From Glaciecola sp965660625 (GTDB taxonomy: Bacteria > Pseudomonadota > Gammaproteobacteria > Enterobacterales > Alteromonadaceae): 64,000 bases of DNA. Shown in pieces: positions 54,342 through 62,281 of this stretch; positions within the stretch are counted from its first letter, which is position 1; each line of letters begins with the position of its first letter. The notes beneath the pieces are model-generated. The model was not told where the DNA came from. It ran no database searches and saw nothing but the letters and a program-made list of their open reading frames with translations. The stretch covers positions 22,162 to 86,161 of the forward strand of contig CBFIAR010000016.1 in the NCBI GenBank assembly GCA_965660625.1, given 5' to 3'. A program made the position numbers and the translations under genes.

Positions 54342-55949
54342 CTATTCTGCATCTGGCAATAGTTTTCCCGGGTTCATTAAACCCGGGGGATCAAACATTT
54401 CTGATAAATTACGAATTGCAGCGATACCCAATGACCCTTTTTCCGCCATCAGATAGGCTTTATGGTCAGCACCGACGCCATGCTGGTGACTAATCGTGCC
54501 GCCGCTATCGACTATAGCTTGAGCACCCGCTGCTTTGAGTTTTTGCCAGCGTTTAAAAGTAACTGCATGGCTACTTCCACAGCGAAACAAATACGTCGTA
54601 TAGGCGCTCGAACCCTGCCTATAAACATGGGATAGGTGAGTGTATACAAACACTTTTTCATTCTCGTCTTGCAAGGCATTACGAATAGCTTCTTCAATAT
54701 TTTCTATCGCTTTGGGAACTCGAACCCAGTCCAGCGCAGTTTCCATTGTATCTACTGCATACCCAGCATCTCCGAGTGGTTCGCGCAAATAGGGTGCTCT
54801 AAATCGGCCATGAGCCCATTGTTTTCCCAATGCGTCATCAGCAGCAAAACCACCTTGCTGGCCACAATATTTGGCAGTTAATTGAGCAGCAAACTGACAT
54901 TGCTCTTCAGACCCAGTTAATCCATAAGTCAGCATGGCCTTGCCTGCTCCGATGCCTTTTTCCAATAATGCGTGTTCCAATGCTTCAATGGGGTAACCAC
55001 TCATTTTAATCAGACTGCCTGTTTCTAATGCATTACTTAATCGCACCATTGATAATTGAACATCCGCCTGGGCAAGATTGCGGACTGCCGCTAGGCCTTT
55101 TTCCCAAGAAGGAAAAAAAATCACATGAAATGAGTCGTGTTCCGGTAGCGGTCTCACCCTGACAGTTGCCTCGGTAATAATCCCCATGCGACCTTCAGAT
55201 CCCATAATTATTTCGCGCATATCAGGTCCTGCAGACGAGGCAGGGAAGGTGGGAATGTCCATGCACCCCTTAAGCGTTTCGATTTTTCCCCCAGCAAAAA
55301 GTTGCTCTATGCGACCATAATGTAGCGATTGCTGGCCACTGGAACGAGAGGCAATCCAGCCTCCCAATGTAGAAAGCTCCCATGATTGCGGGTAGTGACC
55401 GAGCGTATATCCTTTTTCTTGGAGTTGTTGTTCAAGTTCCGGTCCGCAAACGCCTGCGCCAAATGTTGCGAGCCGGCTTTCTATATCGAGATGCAGTAGT
55501 TGCTTCATTCGGCCCATGTCAATGGTGAGCACCGGATTTTCACTATTCTGAGGATTAATGTGTCCTGCAACCGAAGTGCCACCACCATAAGGTATAACTG
55601 AAGCATCATTGTCTAGGGCATATTGCAATAGCTGCTGTACTTCTTCAGACGTTTCAGGAAACGCCACGCCATCAGGAAATGCGCCAACTTTATTGCAACG
55701 CATAGCCAGCCAATCGGGAAAACTATGCCCTCGGGCGTGGCGTAAACGAATCTCGGCGTCGACTGTTACCAAAGGATTCGTGGGTAAACGTGATTTAGGT
55801 ACGTTAACCATTACCTGGTCAATTGTGGCTGGAGGCAATCCAATCGAAGGACCCAGCATTGATTCAAGCATTTGCTTCATTGAATCGTTTAACTGAGTCG
55901 TGTATTGACTGTTTTGGGTACCCCAATTGTTCCAGTTTCGCATTTTCAT
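54342..55949 (-). CDS. Alkyldihydroxyacetonephosphate-synthase-like FAD-binding oxidase
   Basis: The 535-residue protein is of the vanillyl-alcohol-oxidase/PCMH flavoprotein fold. The FAD-binding loops are VIPYGGGTSVAGHIN and LGGWIASRSSGQQSLHYGRIEQL, and GSEGRMGIITEATVRVRP follows. Near the C-terminus SHQHGVGADHK resembles the His-rich active-site loop of alkyl-DHAP synthase. That enzyme exchanges an acyl chain for a fatty alcohol on DHAP, making the ether bond. Other family members oxidise hydroxy acids. An open frame to 56084 exists, but AAGG lies before ATGs at 55949 and 55943. The operator-like site is ~110 bp upstream. Confidence 0.78.
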   Translation of the reverse strand: MKMRNWNNWGTQNSQYTTQLNDSMKQMLESMLGPSIGLPPATIDQVMVNVPKSRLPTNPLVTVDAEIRLRHARGHSFPDWLAMRCNKVGAFPDGVAFPETSEEVQQLLQYALDNDASVIPYGGGTSVAGHINPQNSENPVLTIDMGRMKQLLHLDIESRLATFGAGVCGPELEQQLQEKGYTLGHYPQSWELSTLGGWIASRSSGQQSLHYGRIEQLFAGGKIETLKGCMDIPTFPASSAGPDMREIIMGSEGRMGIITEATVRVRPLPEHDSFHVIFFPSWEKGLAAVRNLAQADVQLSMVRLSNALETGSLIKMSGYPIEALEHALLEKGIGAGKAMLTYGLTGSEEQCQFAAQLTAKYCGQQGGFAADDALGKQWAHGRFRAPYLREPLGDAGYAVDTMETALDWVRVPKAIENIEEAIRNALQDENEKVFVYTHLSHVYRQGSSAYTTYLFRCGSSHAVTFKRWQKLKAAGAQAIVDSGGTISHQHGVGADHKAYLMAEKGSLGIAAIRNLSEMFDPPGLMNPGKLLPDAE

Positions 55950-56030
55950 GTACCTTATTGCCAAAATTGATAAAGTTATATATTCTCGGGTGTCATTTTT
56001 CTGTAAACCATTTGTATCCCACATGTATAA

Positions 56031-56100
56031 TTTTATAACATAAGGCGTATCAAATTCAGTGTCGTGACACGACAATATATTCACCGTTTACGCCAACAAC
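56031..56100 (-). promoter_or_regulatory. Promoter and conserved 44-bp site, copy 1
   Basis: The 44-bp block at 56057-56100 contains the perfect inverted repeat GTCGTG-A-CACGAC and is 35/44 identical to a block at 59110-59153. In the minus direction a TATAAAA-like box (56031-56037) follows 20 bp later. The block lies between the AraC gene (56120) and the flavoprotein gene (55949). It is probably the binding site of that AraC regulator overlapping the minus-strand promoter region. Confidence 0.6.
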
Positions 56101-56119
56101 GCTGGGAGCTTAATTAGTT

Positions 56120-57145
56120 TTGAATATAGAGAATTCAGAAAATTACAGATTCGGACTTGCTTCTGTCCCCGCACTGAAACCTTACCTAGAAGCCGCAAAA
56201 AACTGCGGTATTGATTGTCAGAGATTGTTAAAACTCGCTGGCATTGATGCTGAAATAATAGATGATAACAACAAACATTTTTCTAATATCGCGATGGAAA
56301 AATTAATAAGATTGCTGATCACTGAAAGCCGAGATCCTTGTTTCGGGCTGCATGCAGCAAAATATGTTGTCCCATCCTCTTATAGCGTTTTGGGTTATAT
56401 AGCAATGAACTGCTCAACTCTGCGAATGATTCAGGCTAAAATTCCGATTTTTGAAAAAATTGTAGGGGATATGGGACAGACTTCAATTGTTGAAAATAAC
56501 GGTTACATTTATCAAAGTTGGCGTTGTACATTCTCCGACCGTGTTGCAAAGCAACACGAGGTTGAACATGTTTTGGCTTCTTGGTACACCTATGGTTGCA
56601 ATTACTTGGGAATCAACTCCAGCCATAGTATCTGGTTTGCCCATAGCGCTCCCAAAGACGAGAACTTGTTAAACGAATATAAGGAAGTTTTCGATTGTGA
56701 AATCCATTTCAATAAACCTTTAAGTTGTATTGTATTTAAAGAGGAAGTTTTGGATGAAGTATTACCTCAGGCGAATGAACAATTACTCCAGATTTTATTG
56801 GAGAACGCGAATCAGACCTTAGCAAATATTGACAAACATCAGCCCATATCTGTGAAGGTTAAAAATATGTTAGTTCTGATTTTAAAACAACTCACTCCTA
56901 GTAGCGAAACCATTGCTCAGCAGCTCGGTATGAGCAACCGTACCCTGCAAAGGAAACTTAAAGAGGAAGGGGTAAGTTACATAGAAGTGCTAAATGAGTT
57001 GCGCCTGGAATTAGCTCTGCACTATCTTGAACATACGGAGTTGACGATGGAAACGATTGCAAGTGAACTCGGCTATATGGAAATAAGCTCCTTTCACCGA
57101 AGTTTCAAGCTATGGACCGGGCGGACTCCCGGCTCTTATCGCTGA
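56120..57145 (+). CDS. AraC-family regulator of the glycerol-ether-like cluster
   Basis: The 341-residue regulator has an N-terminal OruR/ArgR-type sensing domain and the AraC HTH domain. The latter reads SETIAQQLGMSNRTLQRKLKEEGVSYIEVLNELR and ends METIASELGYMEISSFHRSFKLWTGRTPGSYR; these are split here as SETIAQQLGMSNRTLQRKL and ELGYMEISSFHRSF. The start is a TTG at 56120, with GGAG about 12 bp upstream, as no nearby ATG fits. It diverges from the minus-strand flavoprotein gene, with the conserved site between them, and is convergent with the reductase gene at 57155. It is the likely controller of both site-bearing promoters. Confidence 0.85.
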   Translation: MNIENSENYRFGLASVPALKPYLEAAKNCGIDCQRLLKLAGIDAEIIDDNNKHFSNIAMEKLIRLLITESRDPCFGLHAAKYVVPSSYSVLGYIAMNCSTLRMIQAKIPIFEKIVGDMGQTSIVENNGYIYQSWRCTFSDRVAKQHEVEHVLASWYTYGCNYLGINSSHSIWFAHSAPKDENLLNEYKEVFDCEIHFNKPLSCIVFKEEVLDEVLPQANEQLLQILLENANQTLANIDKHQPISVKVKNMLVLILKQLTPSSETIAQQLGMSNRTLQRKLKEEGVSYIEVLNELRLELALHYLEHTELTMETIASELGYMEISSFHRSFKLWTGRTPGSYR

Positions 57146-57154
57146 TCTAAAGGG

Positions 57155-58126
57155 TTATAAATAGCCTTGCTTCTCAGCCCATTCACGGGTAAGTTTCATG
57201 CCCTCAGCTAAGCTGACTTCAGGTTTCCAGCCAAGCAGTCGCTCCGCTTTATCTATACAAAACCAGCTCTGAGTACTTAGTTGATAAATACTCGCTGGCG
57301 AAGCCTCATTGGTCTTCCCAAATAGCTTACTGATCCCAGTAACGATATAAGAAAGCGCTAAAGCAACCGATGTTGGAACCGTAATCGGGTCTTTCTTACC
57401 CAACCAACGACAATGATTTTTAAAAAACGCTTTTGTCGTCACATAATCTTTGCAGGATAAGATCAGTATTTGGCCGGCGACTTTATCACTAGATGCGGCC
57501 AGAGCAATGCCCCTTATGAGATCTGCAATATAAATCGGTCGAAAGTAACCTTTTCCCATAGCAGGTAGTATAAACTGATTTTTCTTAAGCATCCCTAAAG
57601 GTAATGTAATCCAAGGTCGACTGCCGGGCCCATATACATCCCCTGGGCGAATAATAACAACCTCAATATTGCTCTGAGCTTGTGCTGCCAATACGGCATG
57701 CTCCGAAGCCAGTTTTGTTAAAACGTAGCTCCCCCCATCTGCATGAACCGGATATTCTTCATTTAACTCTCCTTGTGCTTTGTTACCAAAAGCAACAACT
57801 GATGATATGTGCACAAACCGCTTTACTTGATACTTCTGCGCAGCATTTATCAATTTAGATGTGGCCAACACATTGACCCTCCACATATCTAAATCGCTCA
57901 TCGCGTTAGAAACCAAGGCTGCCGTATGGATAATGACACTGCAGTTTTCTAATAATGCGGTAAATGTTTCAGGCTTCGCAATATCAGCCTCATAAACATC
58001 ACCACCGTTTCCCTGCAAATCCACGCCAACGACTGAAACTCCATTTTTTCTATAATGATCCATCAACGTTTTGCCAATAAAACCGTTAGCGCCGGTGATC
58101 AAAATGCTTACTTTAGCTTGTTTCAT
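57155..58126 (-). CDS. NAD(P)-dependent epimerase/3-beta-hydroxysteroid-dehydrogenase-like reductase
   Basis: The 323-residue protein is an extended short-chain dehydrogenase. The cofactor site is ITGANGFIGKTLMDHY near residue 9. It also has VIIHTAALVS, VKRFVHISSVVAFG, the catalytic YVLTKLASE (Tyr-xxx-Lys) and RPGDVYGPGSRPW. The layout is that of 3-beta-HSD/isomerase-like or dihydroflavonol-reductase-like enzymes that act on hydrophobic alcohols and ketones. The ATG at 58126 follows GAGGGG by 4 bp, while a longer frame to 58210 lacks a site. It lies 90 bp after the SDR gene on the same strand and probably shares its promoter. Confidence 0.82.
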   Translation of the reverse strand: MKQAKVSILITGANGFIGKTLMDHYRKNGVSVVGVDLQGNGGDVYEADIAKPETFTALLENCSVIIHTAALVSNAMSDLDMWRVNVLATSKLINAAQKYQVKRFVHISSVVAFGNKAQGELNEEYPVHADGGSYVLTKLASEHAVLAAQAQSNIEVVIIRPGDVYGPGSRPWITLPLGMLKKNQFILPAMGKGYFRPIYIADLIRGIALAASSDKVAGQILILSCKDYVTTKAFFKNHCRWLGKKDPITVPTSVALALSYIVTGISKLFGKTNEASPASIYQLSTQSWFCIDKAERLLGWKPEVSLAEGMKLTREWAEKQGYL

Positions 58127-58216
58127 AATACCCCTCTTATAATATTGATTATGGACTGTTCTATACTCGAAATTGAGAGCGTTTGGATAATGTGAATTTG
58201 CTCTAAGCAAATCTTG

Positions 58217-59014
58217 TTAGGACATGTTTTTTCTATACATTTTCCCCATCAATCGTGTAACCGCCATTTTTGGAAATAATTGAGAAACATAGGCAGTGAT
58301 CTGATTCGACGCGCCTGGGATAATTGTTGTTTTACCAGCAAGGCAGCCATTTATCCCTTTTTCCGCAACTGATTTTGGTGATGATATGACCGACTTGGGG
58401 ATTTTGAGAAGGCCTCCCTGTTCAGGATTCGCCAACATTTTCGTGGCGGTATAGCCTGGACATAACGCTGTAACAACGACTCCATCGCCTGCCGCCATCA
58501 TTTCGTCGGCAAGTGCCTGACTAAAAGAGAGAACATAAGCTTTGGTAGCTGCATAGACGTTTTGATTAGGAATCGCTGTCCATGCAGCTAAAGAAGCGAG
58601 ATTAAGGATATGGCCGCCACCTCTGGAAGCCATATCAGTAGCAAATAAATGAGATAATGATGTGACGGCTAGCACGTTAACCATTATCATATTTTCTTGA
58701 CTACTCAAATCCAAGTCAGTAAATGAACCATTGGCCAATAGACCGGCATTATTCACCAGAAAATTGACGTTCAGTCGTTTATTCTTGACTGTCTGAAAAA
58801 GTTTTTGAGCAGCTTGTGGTTCCGATAAATCAGCAGTAATCGCAATGCACTCTACTTTGTGTTGTTCACTCAGCTCACGGGCAAGGTCTTGCAGTTTTTG
58901 TTCTCGACGAGCAACTAAAATAAGATCGTAGCCCCGTCCGGCCAGAATTTTGCAAAACTCAAGACCAATTCCGTCTGAAGCCCCTGTTACTAAAGCTATT
59001 TTTTTATTCATCAT
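58217..59014 (-). CDS. Short-chain dehydrogenase/reductase (classical SDR)
   Basis: The 265-residue protein has the classical SDR pattern. TGASDGIGLEFCKIL carries the cofactor loop near residue 10, NFLVNNAGLLANG is the NNAG motif, ILNLASLAAW holds the catalytic Ser, and YAATKAYVLSF gives Tyr-xxx-Lys. CPGYTATKM follows. It resembles DltE/YqjQ-type reductases of fatty or hydrophobic substrates. The initiator is 59014 or the adjacent ATG at 59011, with CGGA upstream. Its upstream region carries the second copy of the conserved 44-bp site, linking it to the flavoprotein cluster. Confidence 0.85.
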   Translation of the reverse strand: MMNKKIALVTGASDGIGLEFCKILAGRGYDLILVARREQKLQDLARELSEQHKVECIAITADLSEPQAAQKLFQTVKNKRLNVNFLVNNAGLLANGSFTDLDLSSQENMIMVNVLAVTSLSHLFATDMASRGGGHILNLASLAAWTAIPNQNVYAATKAYVLSFSQALADEMMAAGDGVVVTALCPGYTATKMLANPEQGGLLKIPKSVISSPKSVAEKGINGCLAGKTTIIPGASNQITAYVSQLFPKMAVTRLMGKMYRKNMS

Positions 59015-59438
59015 ATTCCGCCATTTTGTAACGATGCTAATTATTGAAATTATTTCCAACAGATAGTAGCGCCCACATACCCTTTTATAATATAACGCGG
59101 TCTCGGTCGCAGTGTCTTGATACGACAAAATACTCACCATGTGCGTCAACAAAACAGCGCCGACTGCAAGAACGATGGCTATTCCCCGGATAATTAAATG
59201 TTGCAGTAACCTTACAAAGAACTTGTTGAGTGTTTGACTTCGTTTCTTAGCATGCCAATATTTGTGCTTTGCGCGCCATTTTAATTAACTACTAAAGCAT
59301 TTATGCTCAATTCTGCTATACATGGCTACGTTAAATTTTTGTTAAAGTATCGCGTGCTAACCGAACAATCATTCACATAGCAATGATATTCCTGAAGATA
59401 AATTATCGATTTTGTGTGATGGCCTATCTGGAGTAAAT
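59015..59438. other. Divergent intergenic region between the SDR and GMC genes
   Basis: This 424-bp gap holds promoters for both the minus-strand SDR gene and the plus-strand GMC gene. The conserved site and TATAAAA box at 59083-59153 serve the SDR side. The stretch 59154-59438 is AT-rich and should contain the GMC promoter, but I could not assign -35 and -10 boxes with confidence. No RNA gene or terminator is visible. Confidence 0.45.
59083..59153 (-). promoter_or_regulatory. Promoter and conserved 44-bp site, copy 2
   Basis: The block at 59110-59153 begins CAGTGTCTTGATACGACA and is 35/44 identical to the block at 56057-56100. A TATAAAA-like box (59083-59089, minus strand) lies 21 bp downstream in the direction of the SDR gene, against 20 bp at copy 1. 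The conserved spacing argues for a shared activator that binds next to the -35 region. Confidence 0.58.
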
Positions 59439-61055
59439 ATGTCAGAAGTATTTGATTTTATAATAGTGGGTGGCGGGTCTGCCGGTTGTACATTGGCCTC
59501 TCGCCTTAGTGAAGACAAGAATATTACCGTCTGTCTTTTAGAGGCGGGTGGCAAAGACTCCAGTCCTTTGATCCACGCTCCCATGGGAGCAGTGGCAATG
59601 TTACCTACTAAAATTAACAATTGGGCCTTCGAAACCATCCCGCAACCAGGTTTGTTAGGTCGCAAAGGTTACCAGCCTAGAGGTAAAACGCTTGGTGGGA
59701 GCTCATCGACAAATGCAATGTTGTATGTCCGTGGTGCGGCATACGATTATGACCAATGGGCGAAAGAAGGTAACGAGGGTTGGGCTTATAAAGATATATT
59801 GCCCTATTTCAAAAAAAGCGAACATAATGAATGTATTGGTAATCAGTACCATGGTCGCTTAGGTCCTCTGCATGTATCAGAAGCGACCGACCCGAGTGAC
59901 CTTAACGTACCTTTTTTGCAGTCTTGCGAGTTGCATGGAATTTTGCCAACTAGTGACTACAACGGTGAACGCCAAGACGGCTGTTTTATGTACCAGCGCA
60001 CTGTAAAAAATGGGGAACGTTGCAGTGCTGCCAAGGCTTTTCTATCGCCTAATCTTCAACGCCCGAATTTAACTATTATTACCCATGCCCTAACTGAAAA
60101 AGTAATCATAGAAAATAAACAGGCCGTGGCAGTGGTATGCAATATCAAGGGTAAACAACGCACACTGAAAGCAAATAAGGAAGTCATATTATGCGGGGGA
60201 GCTTTCGGTTCACCTCAGTTACTTATGCTTTCAGGCATTGGACCAGCGGCACACCTCGCTGAACACGCAATAGCGCTTGAAGTGGATTTACCGGGAGTTG
60301 GACAGAATTTTCAGGATCATATTGATTATGTTCAAGGATTTCGGGTGAGTAATAAGCAAGACACTTTTGGCTTAAGTGTTCGAGGTGGTATTGATATGGC
60401 CAAAGCGATGTGGCAATGGACGTTTTCTCGGAAGGGAAAAATAACCAGTACCGGCGCAGAATCGGGAGCATTTTTCAAGACTCGTGAAGATTTGCCAGCA
60501 GCCGACGTTCAACTCGTATGGGTGGCCGCACTAATAGACGATCATGCGAGAAAAATACATCTAGGGCATGGTTATAGCTGTCATCTGACAGTGCTTCGCC
60601 CTTATAGTCGTGGAGAAGTGAAACTACAAAGTAACAAGCCCAAGGATCCATTACACATTGATCCAATGTTTTTTACAGATGACCGAGATATGCAAACTAT
60701 GTTGGACGGTGCAGAAACGATGAGAAAAGTTCTCGAAGGAAAACCCTTTGACGGTGTGAGGGGGGCCATGCTTTACCCTATCCCTCACAATGATCGAACT
60801 GCGCTTGAACACGACATTCGTAAACGTGCTGATACTCAGTATCATCCCGTAGGCACCTGTAAAATGGGGACAAAGTCAGACCCAATGGCTGTGGTTGATG
60901 CAAATTTGAAAGTGTATGGCGTAAGTGGGTTACGCGTTGTGGACGCGTCTATCATGCCCAGCCTAGTGGGTGGTAATACAAACGCACCAACGATTATGAT
61001 TGCCGAAAAAACCGCGGATATGATCAAGCAAGAGTATGCTATACAGACAGAATAG
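59439..61055 (+). CDS. GMC-family alcohol oxidoreductase (choline-dehydrogenase-like)
   Basis: The 538-residue flavoprotein has the GMC FAD motif FIIVGGGSAGCTLASRLSE at the start, GKTLGGSSSTNAMLYVRG and the second GMC signature GAFGSPQLLMLSGIGP. The catalytic His469 is in YHPVGTCKMG, and the C-terminal VGGNTNAPTIMIAEK closes the FAD domain. The family oxidises primary alcohols, including choline and long-chain alcohols. The ATG at 59439 follows GGAG by 6 bp and removes an unsupported nine-codon extension. It diverges from the SDR gene. In this cluster a fatty-alcohol dehydrogenase role is plausible but not shown. Confidence 0.87.
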   Translation: MSEVFDFIIVGGGSAGCTLASRLSEDKNITVCLLEAGGKDSSPLIHAPMGAVAMLPTKINNWAFETIPQPGLLGRKGYQPRGKTLGGSSSTNAMLYVRGAAYDYDQWAKEGNEGWAYKDILPYFKKSEHNECIGNQYHGRLGPLHVSEATDPSDLNVPFLQSCELHGILPTSDYNGERQDGCFMYQRTVKNGERCSAAKAFLSPNLQRPNLTIITHALTEKVIIENKQAVAVVCNIKGKQRTLKANKEVILCGGAFGSPQLLMLSGIGPAAHLAEHAIALEVDLPGVGQNFQDHIDYVQGFRVSNKQDTFGLSVRGGIDMAKAMWQWTFSRKGKITSTGAESGAFFKTREDLPAADVQLVWVAALIDDHARKIHLGHGYSCHLTVLRPYSRGEVKLQSNKPKDPLHIDPMFFTDDRDMQTMLDGAETMRKVLEGKPFDGVRGAMLYPIPHNDRTALEHDIRKRADTQYHPVGTCKMGTKSDPMAVVDANLKVYGVSGLRVVDASIMPSLVGGNTNAPTIMIAEKTADMIKQEYAIQTE

Positions 61056-61085
61056 CATGAAAACCGTTGAGGCTTTAGCTGGAAT

Positions 61086-61717
61086 GGCACTGTCAACTTA
61101 TCGAATTAAGAATATTTGAATTCGCTTTCAGTAGTTTATGCCAAATTCTGGACACAACTAGCCCTACTCCACTCAGCAAACGCTCGTTCACGGAGTATTG
61201 TGTAATTACTGGCTTTCATATGATATCGGCCAAGTCTAGACAGGTTATTGACAATACCGTGACACGATAGAAATCGTTGAGCCTACCCTTGTGATTTAAA
61301 CCGCCGCATCTGCCGTTCCTGCTGTCTCCCTGGCTGATGTGACAATTCACAGTTGTTTTCGTATTGTTGGGTAGAATGCTCAACACTGGGCATGATGTCC
61401 CTTTTCGCGGCCGAATAACTTCGCAATTTATCGGTAACTATCTTCAACGGCGCTGCCTGGTGCCCTTTCAATAACTTCTTGAAAAACTTTATCGCAGCCT
61501 TTCTGTTGCGACGTTTCTGATAGTTTCGTAACTGACGCTAACGCCTTTTGCTACCAGTAATTCTTCGATGTCACGGTGGCTAAGTGTAAATCGATAATAA
61601 AGCCACACAGCGTGACTGATTATTTGTGATGGATAGCGATATCCAGAATATATATTGGGATTTTTCATGCCTAAATTATCGCATATTTCTTAGTCAGCTT
61701 GTTAACTTGACAGTACC
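61086..61717 (-). mobile_element. IS6-family insertion sequence remnant
   Basis: The ends are imperfect 17-bp inverted repeats. GGCACTGTCAACTTATC is at 61086-61102 and GGTACTGTCAAGTTAAC is read inward from 61717, with 14 of 17 identical. Between them lies a broken IS6-type transposase. The element is only ~632 bp, shorter than intact IS6 members (~0.7-0.9 kb), because part of the transposase is missing. The flanking octamers (GCTGGAAT and TCAGTGTG) do not match, so no target duplication is visible. It sits 30 bp after the GMC gene and 10 bp before the GNAT gene. Confidence 0.8.
61136..61668 (-). pseudogene. IS6-family transposase, internally deleted with a nonsense codon
   Basis: From the ATG at 61668 the frame encodes the normal N-terminus (NPNIYSGYRYPSQIISHAVW, then LYYRFTLSHRDIEELL and VSVSYETI). 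It then runs directly into KRRNRKAAIKFFKKLLKGHQ in another frame, skipping about 60 codons that include the first catalytic Asp. The rest keeps VTDKLRSYSAAKRD, CELSHQP and RQMRRFKSQG. There a TAG at 61283-61285 interrupts what is normally a Gln codon before AQRFLSCHGIV. The tail continues to a TAA at 61136-61138. The junction lies in TACGAAACTATCAG, which fits both sides, so a deletion between short matching sequences is likely. The element cannot transpose by itself. Confidence 0.85.
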
Positions 61718-61727
61718 TCAGTGTGTC

Positions 61728-62270
61728 CTACCAAAGGTCAGGGCTATCGAGAGGCGTTAAGCAGGTTGGTTTCCCTTCGATTGGTTTTATGCTGTCACCA
61801 CTCAGTGATTGTGCAATCCATCCTTCTGCATATGACAATGCCAATGGCGCTTTGATCAATTCTTCACTGATTGGGGCAAAGCCTGTTTTGGAGTAAAAAT
61901 TAATATCACCGTATGTGATCACCACCGATACGCCCGCTTTTTTGAGGGTTTCTAATCCAAAATTGATTAGCGCTTGTCCAATACCTTTGCCATGGCAGTC
62001 TGTTGCAACCGCGACAGGTGATAAAATAAATACGCTTTCACCCTTTGGAAAGGTTAGTCTAGAAAAGACGATGCTTCCGACGATGCGATTGCTGTCGTCC
62101 TGAGCAATGAATATAAAAAGATCGTCTTCTTTGGCCGGTAACGTTAAAAAATCAGTAACGACTTTTGCGATTAAATCCCCTTCGTTCTCATCCTCGGAAT
62201 CTGTGAATGTCTTTTTGAAAAGTGCAATAACTTCGTTTTGTTGTTCAGGTTTGTATAGTGAATAGTGCAT
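61728..62270 (-). CDS. GNAT N-acetyltransferase (YhbS-like)
   Basis: The 180-residue protein has the GNAT layout. It starts YSLYKPEQQNEVIALFKKTF, then has DLFIFIAQDDSNRIVGSIVF, the acetyl-CoA loop VATDCHGKGIGQALINFGL and GVSVVITYGDINFYSKTGF, which match the YhbS-type subgroup. The substrate is unknown. The start is 11 bp after the stop of the MerR-methyltransferase gene, so the two are probably expressed together from the 63494-63524 promoter. Its stop lies 10 bp from the IS6 remnant. Confidence 0.85.
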   Translation of the reverse strand: MHYSLYKPEQQNEVIALFKKTFTDSEDENEGDLIAKVVTDFLTLPAKEDDLFIFIAQDDSNRIVGSIVFSRLTFPKGESVFILSPVAVATDCHGKGIGQALINFGLETLKKAGVSVVITYGDINFYSKTGFAPISEELIKAPLALSYAEGWIAQSLSGDSIKPIEGKPTCLTPLDSPDLW

Positions 62271-62281
62271 GTCAAAGTCTC

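Noticed and set aside
61249..61270. CGTGACACGATA, similar to the centre of the conserved 44-bp site
   Set aside because: It lies inside the IS6 transposase coding sequence (SCHGIV region) and matches only about 10 of 12 bases, so chance is likely.
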